64,000 nucleotides of DNA from NCBI GenBank assembly GCA_022494885.1, contig JAGVSM010003771.1, positions 372,001 through 436,000 on the forward strand, in the 5' to 3' direction. The translations under genes and the position numbers were made by a program. Source of the DNA: Micrasema longulum. Its lineage: Eukaryota; Arthropoda; Insecta; Trichoptera; Brachycentridae. The notes under the pieces were generated by a model. That model did not search any database, was not told where the DNA came from, and was given only the letters and a program-made list of their open reading frames with translations. Shown here one piece after another: positions 1-11,404 of the stretch (position 1 is its first letter; each line of letters starts with the position of its first letter).

Positions 1-690
1 ACATAAAGTTTTATTAATCATAAAATAAACAGTTTTATTCGCGGTGTAAATATATTTTTAAGTGTTTCATTTAAAGTGAGTTTCTGCTTCCGCTCGTCTC
101 AGGTTTAGAGATTTTTCCTTAAAAGCTTTCTCTCTGGGAATTATGAGATCAAATGCAAGCTTTCTTTGCCAGGTCCTATATATTTACATTGCGAGCTAAC
201 TCCCTTTCAATTTACATACAAAGAAACGAAGGCTCTTAAACGAAAAATAAAATCTTTTTTGTGTACACGACAAATATTTTCGAAAACTCGTTTTTGAAGG
301 ACGTTATTGAAAATAAAATGAAAATGCTTATTACTCCAATTGCTTTTTGTATTTTAATTTCGTTCCTTTATTTACATACTCAAATGCAATAATAACATGT
401 TTCAATAAAAATATATTGAATAATTTATATATTTTCTGTAAAGAAATTGGTAATATGCCCACTAAGTTCATTAAGTTTTTTTTAAAGTGAAAGCTTTTTT
501 GGGGTTCTTTGATTGACATTGAATAACTCTGATCCGTCACGCTTAAAAATTAAACGCTCATTTCACTAAATTTGAAGAAGCCGAGCGAAGCACGAAAAAT
601 TATTTACACATTTCTACGTATTTTTATATGAATGTGAATTTATGTCAGTGTTAATTCATTTGATCCGTCCGCCTTAGATCAAATATTCGT
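1..690. other. AT-rich noncoding stretch
   Basis: Low-complexity AT-rich sequence with no open frame, repeat head or splice pair that I recognise. Probably intronic or intergenic. Confidence 0.6.
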
Positions 691-855
691 TATCCGTGGT
701 GTAAAAGTTGAGATGCTTGACTCTCGCACGGAAGGTTCCGGGTTTTATTCCCGGTAAAAACATTAACAAAATCATGTGCTTTTTCTTAAGCCCGGGTGTT
801 TTGCGTTGTAATTCATCACTGCTATTAGGCCTCTTGGCCTCTTGTGTGCGAAGAA
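691..855 (+). repeat. tRNA-derived SINE, family D
   Basis: A tRNA-like head (CCGTGGTGTAAAAGTTGAG, then a B-box-like GGGTTTTATTCCC) is followed by a body containing AAGCCCGGGTGTTTTGCG and CTATTAGGCCTCTTG. The same order is seen at 47332 (+) and, inverted, at 4641-4806, which defines a family. Bases 856-960 are GC-richer and unmatched in the other copies, so they may be flank or extra body. Confidence 0.75.
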
Positions 856-960
856 AAATAAATTCTGATCGAGCGAGATTTGCCTCTTCCGCACTTCCGG
901 CGCTCGGAAAGTGCCACGATTACCGTTGATTAGGTCCACGCGAGGCGTAACCTGCCTACT

Positions 961-1349
961 GAAAAAAGAGTTATTTGTTTAATTTTTGTTTCAGTACTAC
1001 TATATTTTACTTTTACTCGTATACTATTATTTCGTTGATTTCAATGATACTTTTATTTAGTTTATTTGATTTTGTATGAATCTAAATTTTTATAATTTAC
1101 ATTTTAATACTTATATCTTATTTTCTTTTTAAATTGTATTCTTTGGTTTTATTATTTATCACTTATACCTTGTTTTTCTGGATTGTTATTTTATTGCATC
1201 ACACGTCATTTTATTTTAATCTAAATAATTTTACTATTATGGCTTGACACGGGCACAACCTAAAAAGCCTTATAAACTTCACTTTTATTTAAACTAGTGT
1301 CATTTTGAATGAATAAATAAACGTCATAAGAAAATCGTAAAATAGTGAA
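961..1349. other. AT-rich stretch, possible retroelement 3' end
   Basis: T-rich sequence. Around 1300-1325 an AATAAATAAACG tail follows a short GC-richer piece with ACACGGGCACAACC, which resembles the 3' end of a plus-strand non-LTR element. No coding part is visible. Confidence 0.3.
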
Positions 1350-1530
1350 TCGGGTTGTGGCCCCGTGGCTAGTGTTGCGGACTCGCGAATCAGAGGGCCG
1401 ACGTTCGAACCCCACTTTATGCCAACTTGAATACCATTTTCCAATAGTGACTTATTTACAACTCGTTAAAATGGCCGCCAAAACAGAAATTTGAGTAAAA
1501 TATAAGAACGCATAAATTTTATTTTTTTGT
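1350..1530 (+). repeat. tRNA-derived SINE, family B
   Basis: The head GGTTGTGGCCCCGTGGCTAG contains the A-box region and GACGTTCGAACCCC is a B box. The body has CCAATAGTGACTTATTTACAA and a 3' TAAGAACGCATAAAT then a T-rich end. Related copies lie at 24338-24533 (+), 39349-39540 (-), 36345-36450 (tail only) and 42355-42430 (head only). Confidence 0.85.
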
Positions 1531-2479
1531 TAGAAAAAAAGTCTTAAAAACCTCAATAAACATTTTTTTTTGTTTATTCAGAAAAACAACAGCAATACAA
1601 ATAAATATGCACAACATTATAAAAAAAACATAAAATAAAGCCAAATTAGTTTTCCACTTAAATATAATTATAAAAATGTAGTTCAGTTAGATATAATTCA
1701 TAAAAGTGCATGTGTGCGAGATTTTTTTTTTGTTTGAGGATGCGTGTGTAAAAAAGTGGTGTGGTTTTTGTAGGTATGTGAATATGTGTGTGATTGTATA
1801 TGGTTGTGAGGGTAGGTTTATGGACATGGTGAGTGTGTGTTTGATATGAGTAAATAGAAACAACTTAAATTTATAATGTAAAAATATTTTTTTTTATAAA
1901 GAAACATAATTTTTTTCATTTAATAGTTTTTTAATTTTGGTTTTAAAAGTGAGTTGACTGCAGTTAAATATGTCTATGTTATTGAAAAAAATATGTAATT
2001 ACGCGTCAAGCGAATCAGAGGAGAGTTCTGTGCATAGTTGGTGTGAACTGTAGGTTCATGGAAAAGAGATAGATACGTGTGACGGAATCATTTTCTTAAA
2101 TCAATAGATCATCATTTAAAATCAATTGGTTTTTTTTGCACCGTTTTATTATTAAATATTTAACTAGTTTCGGAAGCACATCGCTATCTTCAGGGTTAAT
2201 TGCAAACAAACTTAATATGTATTGAATGTACACGGCAAGGAGTAAGTGAGTGTGACTGAGAATGTTAGGAAAATGAAAGAGGATATGGTTTGATATAGGA
2301 AAAATACCACAAACGCCTAAAATAAGGGTAAACGAACAAATTAGGTGTCTCAAAAATTACAATTTTTCGGGTTTCGATTAACGAATTCTTATCAACACTC
2401 ATTCATTAAACTTTCAAAATGGTATTAAAAATTTACACTCAAACAAAAAAGGAAGTGAACTTAGTAACTTCCTAAAGGA
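1531..2479. other. Noncoding stretch with T-rich and GT-rich tracts
   Basis: A poly-T run leading into TTTATTCAG at 1562-1580 looks like the 3' tail of a minus-strand retroelement. A GT-rich tract covers about 1733-1850. At about 2095-2210 a motif ending ATCGCTATCTTCAGGG resembles a dispersed insect repeat, but no second clear copy was found here. Confidence 0.35.
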
Positions 2480-3150
2480 TGTGCAAATGACACACTAATC
2501 AAACAAATAATAATTGCACAAAAAGCTTTTATAAAAATTATCTTAAGAGTCCCTATCAGAACTACCTCCCTTGGTATATTCGAAAATATTAATGTAAAAT
2601 CTATAAAACAACTTTATGTCAAGCTCTGTCACTATATGCACATAAATATATATTATTCTCTACCTTCCGTTACAAATACAAGAGTTACTAGATACTACAC
2701 CCTGATGCTGCAAAAAAAAAATACAACCTTCGGTCAAAGAGGATTGGCCTACTACTCGGTTAAAGTGCACAATTTACTTCCATTGTCTATAAGGACAATT
2801 AGTTATTACTCTCAATATAAAATAGCTATTAAGAAATGGATAGTGGAGGTGGGTTGCGCACGGATCGATGAGTGAATCAAGCCAAATAGGTAAAATGTGT
2901 GTACTGTTTATGAAATTTGTTCTATTGGTCTGGATGAATTGGTTATGATCGTTATGATTTTTTTACTTTATATTGTTTATTATGTTAATGATAATTAGGT
3001 TGATTAGATTAATTACCTATTTTTATTATTATTATTATGTAAACTTTGTTAAATAACTAATTTAAGGCATGTTTCACATTTTATAAAATGTTTCCCTTGG
3101 CACGGGACACCCCAGTGAGGGAACATTATTCTGTATAAAAAATAGAATAC
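2480..3150 (+). mobile_element. Non-LTR retrotransposon (LINE) 3' fragment
   Basis: An uninterrupted frame from about 2480 to the TGA at 2873-2875 encodes the C-terminal tail of a LINE reverse-transcriptase ORF. It includes QKAFIKIILRVPIRTTSLG and, near the end, GLAYYSVKVHNLLPLSIRTI. The same tail (YYSIKIYNLLPLSIKTI) is found at 49.7-49.9 kb, so the two belong to one family. The 3' UTR ends with a hairpin at 3087-3127 that is shared with 10892-10933 and, in decayed form, 50074-50112. The element is severely 5'-truncated: fingers and palm with the catalytic motif are absent. Clade is uncertain (CR1/Jockey-like by general pattern). Confidence 0.8.
3087..3127 (+). promoter_or_regulatory. LINE 3' UTR hairpin
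   Basis: Left arm AATGTTTCCCT pairs with AGGGAACATT with one bulged base, around a loop containing GGCACGGGACACCCCAGT. The element at 10892-10933 keeps the loop and pairing but has different stem bases. I infer a structured 3' end that could be recognised during target-primed reverse transcription. Confidence 0.5.
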
Positions 3151-4640
3151 AAACAATGTAAAAGTATAAATTAAAAAATACAATTTAGAAATTAGAAAGT
3201 CGCTAAATGTACATTTAATTTTAATGAATTATCAAATAAATTTAAGCAGTTGTACTTTTTTTAATAGATTATTATCTCTCCCTAAACCCCCCAACAACTC
3301 AATGTTAAAAAAATCAATTTACAATTGTCATCATGTTTTCCCTATTTTGAACAAGGCACTGCATTAACACCCTATTTTCAGCTTTTTTGGGTCATTTTTG
3401 TTGCATGGGAAGAAAGGTCTTTCGTTTCCGTTGCCAGTCCAGGAACAATGAAATATTGATTTGTAGAACCGCTTTCAAAACTCATATTTAACGTTCATAA
3501 TAAAAAACAGTATATTAAAATGTACTTTGATCATTCAAACTTTAAAAAAAAATATCGATTATTAAAAAAGGTTTCAATTTAATCCTATTTTTGTCCAAAT
3601 GTTTGTTGAAGTTCTTAAGTTAAATAAATTTGCATTTTTAAATATTTCTCCCTTGTCAGTGGGGTCAAAGGTAATTAAATAGATTATAATGTTGTCAAAA
3701 GTCCCCGAACCTTTTGAAACTCGCAAAAAGTGTTAGAAGTTTGGGTGCGAAATAATAGCACTGCGTTAACTGAAACTTTTACTTCCGTTGCCATCTTGCC
3801 GCCATTTTCAGTACCTATTTCAGGTCATACGCTTTATCCAGCCACTGAAAATAAAACTTGAAACCACTTGAATTTTTTCAGCCTTCAAAAGGACAGCCGC
3901 CCCTAATAATAGCGTCCTTAGACAGAGAGGGTGGTTAAGGATATTCAAACAACACCATTATTTCACTTAATATTTTCTATGCTAATATAAATCGTGACGC
4001 CAGAAAGCTTACGTTTTGAGCTTTATGAGCAGCTTAAGTGAAATTATTCTTGCATCGATGTCTTTGCGAAGTAATAAGATGCATGTTCACAAAGTATATA
4101 TTATTTTATTGAAATATGAGTAACATGCTTATTTTAAAAATAATAATATTTAAATCATGTGATCAGTTAACTAAAAGTAATATAAATTTTTTTTTTGGTT
4201 TTTATAATAAAAGTATAATAATTGGTTTTATATTTTAAATTGCTTTGTTAGAGTTCTATGTATTCACTTTTTAGTCAAATGACTTTCATTGAGCATTCTT
4301 GTTCCTGATTTAAAAAAAGTTACGTTAATGTAAAAATAAAAAATAAATGGTTCTTTTTCTGTCAAATATTTGTTTAGTTTAGATAACCATTTTTTTATAT
4401 TCTAATACGAATTAAATTCTACAAAAAATTATCGGCATATGACAATGACCATCATTTTTTTGACAACATATTAGTTTTTTTATCTTAAATGACATCAAAT
4501 AGCTTTACGTATTTATATTTCTTTTTTCCCTCTTTTCAAGTATTTTTATATTTTAAAAAATCCCCAATACTCGTACATATGTAAATATACATATAAGACT
4601 AAGTAAATAAATATAATATTAAAGAAAAAATTTTGTTTTG
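3151..4640. other. AT-rich noncoding stretch
   Basis: No open frame or repeat head recognised. A slightly GC-richer patch at about 3690-3930 has no splice-compatible coding frame that I could support. Confidence 0.5.
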
Positions 4641-4806
4641 CTTCACAAGAGGCAAAGAGGCCCAATTACCGTGGTGAATTACATCACAAATCACCCAACC
4701 CAGGCTTGAGAAAAATCACATTTATTTTTTTGTGTTCTAACTGGAAATCGAACCCGGAACCTTCCGTTTGTGAGTCAAGCGTCTTGACCACGTCACCGCG
4801 GAGGCC
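4641..4806 (-). repeat. SINE family D, inverted copy
   Basis: Read on the minus strand, the head runs from 4806 (GGCCTCCGCGGTGACGTG) through the B box GGTTCCGGGTTCGATTTCC, then a body with AGCCTGGGTTGGGTG and CCTCTTTGCCTCTTG. This matches 691-855 and 47332-47505. Confidence 0.8.
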
Positions 4807-4900
4807 AATAATCTTTACAAATTGTCTATTTTTTTTAGATATCTGTTTATATTATATTTGTTTTTCTGTGTCTAGGTGGATAAATAATACAGTTCTGTAT

Positions 4901-5072
4901 GTGAAATAGAACCAGAACACTGGACGAGTATTTTCGACTCGATTGTTGCTCTTAGATAAAAATCTTGAATATAGAAATTGAGTGAAGATAAGTCCGCCTC
5001 GCTGTGTATTAAGTGGCGCATTCACCAACCATTCTTGAGGTCCTGGGTCCAATTCCTGGCAGGGTGCATGTC
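4901..5072 (+). repeat. Composite SINE, family C, copy 1
   Basis: A 5' block GTGAAATAGAACCAGAACAC / CTGGACGAGT-ATTTTCG-ACTCGAT contains a 5-bp hairpin (CGAGT/ACTCG). About 115 bp downstream a tRNA-like module begins (TCCGCCTCGCTGTG) with the B-box relative GGGTCCAATTCCTGG. The same order recurs at 31605, 43074, 51131, 56661-56814 (inverted) and 63881, plus a 5'-only scrap at 35227. Confidence 0.8.
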
Positions 5073-6401
5073 AAATAAGGTTGTTCAAGCTGCAATATTT
5101 CATTGTTTCTGATATGGCATCTGAAGTGTCGGAAAGATTACCTCATCTTTATGTAACAGATCATCGAAAGTGCGAAAGTGTAAATGGTAATGATTATTGA
5201 AGTAAAATTTACTATCATTTAATGACAACAACAATTGAGAGCATTGGAAGCAAAAATAGCAAATTCCCGTTTTAGTGTTTTCGATAAAAAAATAACAAAA
5301 ACTGCTACACTTATGCCAAAGAAAGTAAGAAATTATATTTTTACTGAACATAAACTTTAACGTACTTACTAACTAGCTCTAATTGTAACACGAATTCAAA
5401 AAACATGTTATATTTGTATGGCATGACCATTTTGAAAATTTTGAACTCAAGCCTGTCATTGGTCGAATAAAATGGTTGATGGTTATTGAAACCATCAGAA
5501 ATAGAATTTAAAACAACATTTGCAACTCAATTCATAATTTTTATAAAAATTAAGTTTATAAACTACAGAATGACATCATAACCAAAAAAAAAATTCTTTT
5601 GGGGGTTGTTGTTTTAGCTTCCAATGCCCTCAATTACACAACGAGTTCGAAATTCACCCAATATTAGATTACTTTTATTGTAAATAGTCTCATGGAACTG
5701 CAGAGTAGAAAAACTTTATAACAACCGCAATGGAAGACGGCTATTATCAAAATGATTTATCTACTACACGTGGCGTTTCTCACAAGAGGGATTTCCGTCA
5801 TTATTAACCTGTCCTCTACATAACCCGCTCATAATTCCCACCTTGCATTGTACCCCATGTGACAACTCACCCCCTTTCCCCTGATCTGATATTTCTCGTT
5901 CATCTTTTTTATTCAATGATAAGACGAACCGCCCTATAAGTCTGAAAGATCTCATAAAATCAAGGAATATGATAATACAGAAGAAAAATAAGTATATGGA
6001 TCATTTTATGGAATATTTTTAAAGGCCTGAATTATAAATTTACTTTACAAAAACGGATAAAGACGTAAGTACCTAGTTTTTTGGGTAAATTTTTTTCTAC
6101 GCCTTTAGATTTAAAAGAGGTAATAAATATGTGTTACTCATTTAATTCCATTTTCAACAATATGGTTTGAATTGAAAACAAATAATTCATTGTTTAATTT
6201 TTAATTTTATTTAATGCGTTTTTTATGCAATATTCCAAATAGTTAAATAATTTTACCAATGTTAAACTTATGTTTTAATCAAAACAACATAATATATCAT
6301 TTTTACAAAGATATTATTCTAATCAATATTTGACTTTACGGTAATCATAAAAATAAAATAAATCTCAAAATTTACAGCGTTTCTAATACATGAAGAACAT
6401 T
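5073..6401. other. AT-rich noncoding stretch
   Basis: No supported gene. Short open frames on both strands (for example 5100-5351 and 5764-5955) lack similarity that I recognise and lack codon bias. Confidence 0.5.
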
Positions 6402-6839
6402 AGAACTCCAACTATCCGAATATATTTGGACCAGACCCCATTCGGATAATCAAAAACTCGGATAATTGGATTTTTTCCGTAAAAACGGCCTATTTTAATT
6501 CATTACTGGATGTACTCGTATGCTGAAAATGGTAAAAAAAAACGATTCTTAAAGAAGAGCTTTTAATTGATTAAATAAAAAGGCAACTTTTTTAAATGTT
6601 AAACGTAATTACAAGTCCTGTATATAAGTACAGTTTGTACGCTGCGTATTGTAAATGAAATTCATTGCGAAAAGTAAGCTGTTTAACGAACAGTGGATAA
6701 AAGGACAATAGCGAGCGTAGACAGAATTATTATTTTGCGGATCGCAGTACGTTTCCATCTTATTTTTTTTTCCGAAATTCTGAAAGTCATTCTGATAATC
6801 AGCGATTCAGATAGTAGAAGTTCGGATAATTGAAGTTCT
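6402..6839. mobile_element. Candidate pogo/Tigger-like non-autonomous DNA transposon
   Basis: The left end AGAACTCCAACTATCCGAA is mirrored by the right end TTCGGATAATTGAAGTTCT, an imperfect ~19-bp terminal inverted repeat. Inner copies of CGGATAAT follow each end (6444-6451, 6461-6468 and, in variants, 6793-6815). Repeated ATTATCCGA motifs are typical of pogo/Tigger ends as I know them. No transposase frame is present and the target duplication is unclear. Confidence 0.45.
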
Positions 6840-9291
6840 GCGTCTATAAAATAACGTTGTGCGTGTTTACGTCACAATGACAAAATGTTTGCCAATACCT
6901 TGTTACGCGCTCAAAACACGAAGAACTTTTTTAGGTCTTGTATCCTGAAAAAATATTTGAGCACAACGCCTTCTGCAATCCTTTAAATTCCTAATATCCC
7001 TCTATATTTGCCCTTGCTCATTCACCCCTTTCTCGTATCAAACTTCCATTTCTGTTCGTTGTTTTCTCACCCGAAGACAAAAATCGACACTGAAACTGTG
7101 AAAGGATCACGAAAATACATTTTTGATAACGTATTTTATTTATCAGGAAGAAAATATATTTGTTTTCGAAATCATTTATTATGTTATCCGATATCTGACT
7201 CGTGATTACATAATGCTACATAACTTGAGCATTTCAGTGTCAACACAATATTACACGGGTTTATTTATTTATTTCTGAGATTACCATTTTACAAGAAACG
7301 TTACAGATCTAATATGTTTCAGTAATCCAATTTGTAATCTATTTTGGTTCTCGTCGTAATTCGACCTTGTTAAACTACCTCTCATTTTGGTGATCCTAAT
7401 AACGAAACCTAATTAAAAATGACTATTTATAATTTTTTAGATTAGAAATTTAAATAAATTATAACATTAAATATCACGGTTTCACAAAATCGTATGAAAT
7501 ATACAGTATTCACAACGAAAAAAGTTCTTTGTGATTTGGTTGAAAATCAATCTTTACACATCATTATTTTCGTATCTATGCAACAGACACATTTATGGAA
7601 CATATAAATATCAAATATACTTATAATTGATCATTTCTAAGTTTTAAAAATATAACAGATTTAATTTGAAAAGTGATTTGTTACAAAAACTTGTTTTTAA
7701 CAATACTATTTTCTTAAATGTATGGAGTTAAGAACATATTTTATATGGCAAAAATACGTTTTTAATAAATAATATTATTTTGTCTCATTGATTAAGATTT
7801 GAACTGTGAAATTTGATATTAAGCTATTTTTGAATATTTACCCCTGAATTATAATCTTCTTAAAGAAAGTTATTTATTTAATAAATTTTTAATAAATTGA
7901 AAAAAAATTAAAACAAAAGAAATAGGAACGAAACGATTACTACATCCAAAAAATGAAACCTCTTATGCTTGGTGGGGGATTTATTTTTGTTTATATATTT
8001 CATACGAAACTTTATATTTTTCCTTTTCTATATGAATACCTTACTGGGCATAACCCGTATCGAGGTATTCATTTACATTATTTTTGTATTGTGTTCTAGT
8101 AAATAATAAATAAATATTAAGATAATAAATATAAATAGCAAACATGCGACCATATTTCTGAGTTCAAATAGATTACTGTTTTGGTGGATTAATAGCTAAG
8201 GAATATTATCTTTTTATAAAAAATTGAGTGAATAAATATACTCGTATATAACATTTTTATGCTAACGTATTTATATACATTCTTTTTATCGATGAATTTT
8301 ATTTTCTGGGAAATGTAGAGGATTGGTATTGCAATTAAGATTAGAAAAATCATTCAATCCAACAGAAAATAATTTCTAATTTAACAATTTTATCTTTTTT
8401 TATATCTTTTGATAGTAAGGTAAAGTAATAATTTGCTAAAAATTTAACCAAACTAAATATTTACCTAAAAATTAGTGTGCACAAGAAAGAATTAAAGAGT
8501 AACAGATATTTGTGGATATTTTGGAATTTTCTACATTAAAATACAATACAAAAAAATGGTTTACATTTTTTTTTGTGTATTAAATTTATCAGTCAATCTT
8601 GGACTGTCATGTTTTAAAATAAGTTTTTTACTTAAGTATGGAATTTTTTATATCCTAAATTTCATGTATGTAATAACACAAAAAAATCTTATACATGATT
8701 GCAGGTGCTTTTGAAACTAGATCTACGAGTTCAAAGAAAAAGTAGATTTTTAGAATAATTGAAGACGTTCCCAATTCTCACACATCTTAAATTCAAAGAA
8801 TTACTACTTTGCCACGCTTCGTGGAGCTTCGATTGCTAGTTTTTCTCAAAGGCAGTCGTACAGGGTCCCCTTTAGATCTCGCAGTTTTCCGTAAGACTGA
8901 GAGCACTTGACAACCGGGTCGAGTGTATGGAAACACGGTTAAACATTTAAATTGCGATGATTTGCTTATAGACAGAGACGGGATGTCAAAGAGAACACAG
9001 GTGCACTTAAAATAATTACTAGATCAGGTTGGAAGAGTTTCTTTTTTTTTTTTTTTATCAGTTCAATCTTTTTTATTGGAATCAAAATTTTGAAAACTAA
9101 TAAGTTATTAAAGTAAGATATATTTTAAAAGTTAAAGTACAATAATTATAAGCGATTTGGCCGACTAATTGCCAAAAGCAATTTTTTTCTAGGCAACTGA
9201 AAATAGAAATCGTATATTGGTTTGAAATCTGCACTGAAAAAATTATATATATTCCCGAACTACGGCTGTTCTTAACAAGTCCAATATAAAA
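6840..9291. other. AT-rich noncoding stretch
   Basis: No supported gene. At 7258-7310 a T-rich TTTATTTATTTATTTCTGAG start resembles the 3' tail of a minus-strand retroelement. Around 8810-8960 is a GC-richer patch without a recognised frame. A run of 18 T lies near 9040. Confidence 0.45.
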
Positions 9292-9540
9292 AAACTTATA
9301 ATTAGAAATCGAACACTGATTTGAGTCTACTGAACACTTTATTTTATTTTTACAAATATAAACATATAAAAATGAAAACTTTGTGACAATTGTTTCGCCT
9401 TATTAGGGTATTTTCAAACAAATGTCTAATAAGGCGAAACAATTGTCACGAAGTTTTTATTTTTATATGTATATATTTGTAAAAATAAAATAAAGTGTTC
9501 AGTAGACTCAAATCAGTGTTTGATTTCTAATTATAAGTTT
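9292..9540. repeat. 249-bp near-perfect palindrome (foldback element)
   Basis: Arms of 115 nt (9292-9406 and 9426-9540) are reverse complements with four differences, around a 19-nt loop. Inner ends read GACAATTGTTTCGCCTTATTAG on the left and its complement on the right; outer ends read AAACTTATAATTAG and CTAATTATAAGTTT. There is no coding frame. It could be a recent MITE or snapback copy, or a source of a long hairpin RNA. Three of the four differences leave G-U pairs if the plus strand is transcribed. Confidence 0.9.
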
Positions 9541-10860
9541 AAATATGGAATTCTACAAAATAAACACCAAATCAATCAATAAGACCAATATAGCTAGTAC
9601 GAGTAAATACAGGTATAAATATTTTAATAAAATGCTCTTGCTTTAAACAATAAACAAATGATAATGAAAGGAAACCATAGATGTGGTATCGTGCAAGGAG
9701 TTTAAAAGGAGACAGGAATAGGATCCAGGAAAAAAAAATTAAGAAATGAAGTGAAGTTGGTGTTTTAATGTTATATCTGTGGCTCTGATTTAAAGGGACT
9801 AATGTCGTTAATCGCAATATTACAGTAAAGTATTTTTTCAGCCACTCTGTGGCGTGGCTTTCTAATGAATTGTTTGATTTGTTTAAAGTTAATATTAATA
9901 AAAATTATAACCACATATGTATGTGTGTATGAAATAGTTACATATATCAGTTCAGTTCAGTTTAGTGCCGAATATTGACGTTTATTGTTAGCGTAATATT
10001 ATTATTTTCTGTTTGCAAATTAGTGAAGGTCAAAAAATATACGAATAAGCAAAAAAAAATTATATGTAAGCAAACATATGAAGTACTGTTTAATCTCACT
10101 AGGTATAGTAAACACCTGTTCTGAGGTAGACAGAATTTAAAAAAAAATATAAAATACAGCCTATTATTATTGGAATTTTTTTAAGAAAAATAATAAAGAG
10201 TTAAATAATTCATAAAAAAATGTAGTTCTAAAAAAAATGTGGAACTAAAAAATTGTAGTTTGACGAGTTATCGTGTGGCGACTGGGGTTTTAAACCAACT
10301 GCATTGGTGTAATGATCAGTAATAGAGTGCAAAGCATAACAGACATAGCGAGGTTAATTGGTTTTTTAATGTGTAATTAGTTTATTTTGTAGTATATTTA
10401 TCAAATGAAAACACGCTCAAACTGATTTTATGTCTAAAAACATTTCAAATGTATGTATGTATGTGTGTACTTAATGAATTGTATTGTAACATTTATTTAT
10501 CAAATTTAATAAGCTATTTTTTCTCAAGGAACTTGTAAAACGTATGTAGTTAACATTATACGCTGAATTTGGAAGCATGTAAAATTAAATCAAATATAAA
10601 AAAAGGGAATTCTTTCACAGAACTTTTAAATTGTTTTAAATGTATTTTATGTACTTAATTTTATAGTATAGGTATAAATTAATTTTATAAAAATTACAGT
10701 TATTTGTCAAAGAGCATTTCAAATGTATGTAGTATATTTTGTTTACTGAATTTTATTACATTAAATAGTTCATTGAATAAAAGCATGTACATTAAAAAAA
10801 CATATTTTGTACTGAATTCTGTTGTACGAGCATTTGGATAAAAATGTATATGAAAATACA
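9541..10860. other. AT-rich noncoding stretch
   Basis: Contains simple repeats (GTTCAGTTCAG near 9952, ATGTATGTATGTATG near 10450) and repeated CATTTCAAATGTATGTA motifs at about 10440 and 10709. No gene seen. Confidence 0.4.
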
Positions 10861-10879
10861 ATAAAAAAGTACTCGGTCA

Positions 10880-10975
10880 AAAAACTTGTTAAATGTATTC
10901 CTCGGCACAGGATTTCCCAGTAGGGAATACATTATAACCTATCAGTGTTTATTTTTATCAATAAATACTTTAACA
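10880..10975 (+). mobile_element. LINE 3' end with perfect hairpin
   Basis: AATGTATTCC (10892-10901) pairs perfectly with GGAATACATT (10924-10933) around a loop TCGGCACAGGATTTCCCAG. The loop and position match the 3' UTR hairpin at 3087-3127. An AATAAA-containing tail follows. No ORF part precedes it, so this is a very short 3' remnant or a hairpin-tailed non-autonomous copy. Confidence 0.6.
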
Positions 10976-11189
10976 ACTAAAAAATATATCGTTTTAAATT
11001 GCTACCGACTCTCTACAAAATGTTGAAGATAAAAAAATAAAATGTGATATCCGACCGTATAGATCCAAGCCACAGATATAATAATAACGCACTAGTTATC
11101 AATTAAATTTATTTTTAATTACGTAATCACTTTACATACATTTAAAAAAAAAATGTTTTATTATCACCACCATTTTTCTATCCACACCA

Positions 11190-11288
11190 GGGCTGGTATT
11201 CCGAACGCGTTTACAGCGCGCTATAATGCGTATTTAGTACGTAAAAACGCGCTATACCGCGCTATAATTTCGTTTAGAATACTAGCCC
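11190..11288 (+). mobile_element. 99-bp palindromic MITE-like element, copy 1
   Basis: Starts GGGCTGGTATTCCGAACG and ends with the degenerate complement CGTTTAGAATACTAGCCC. The interior has three CGCGCTATA-type repeats and a TACGTATTTAGTACGTA core. The copy at 39693-39791 is the same length and in opposite orientation. GC and CpG content contrast strongly with the surrounding AT-rich DNA. Confidence 0.8.
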
Positions 11289-11404
11289 AGATGGTTTATA
11301 GAGTACTGCATTCGTTACACAAAAGTCAAGTGATCAATCTTACGCCAAGGTGCAAGTCGAGGAACAAAATAATACTGCAGTGTGACTATCTTTGTAAAAT
11401 ATTT

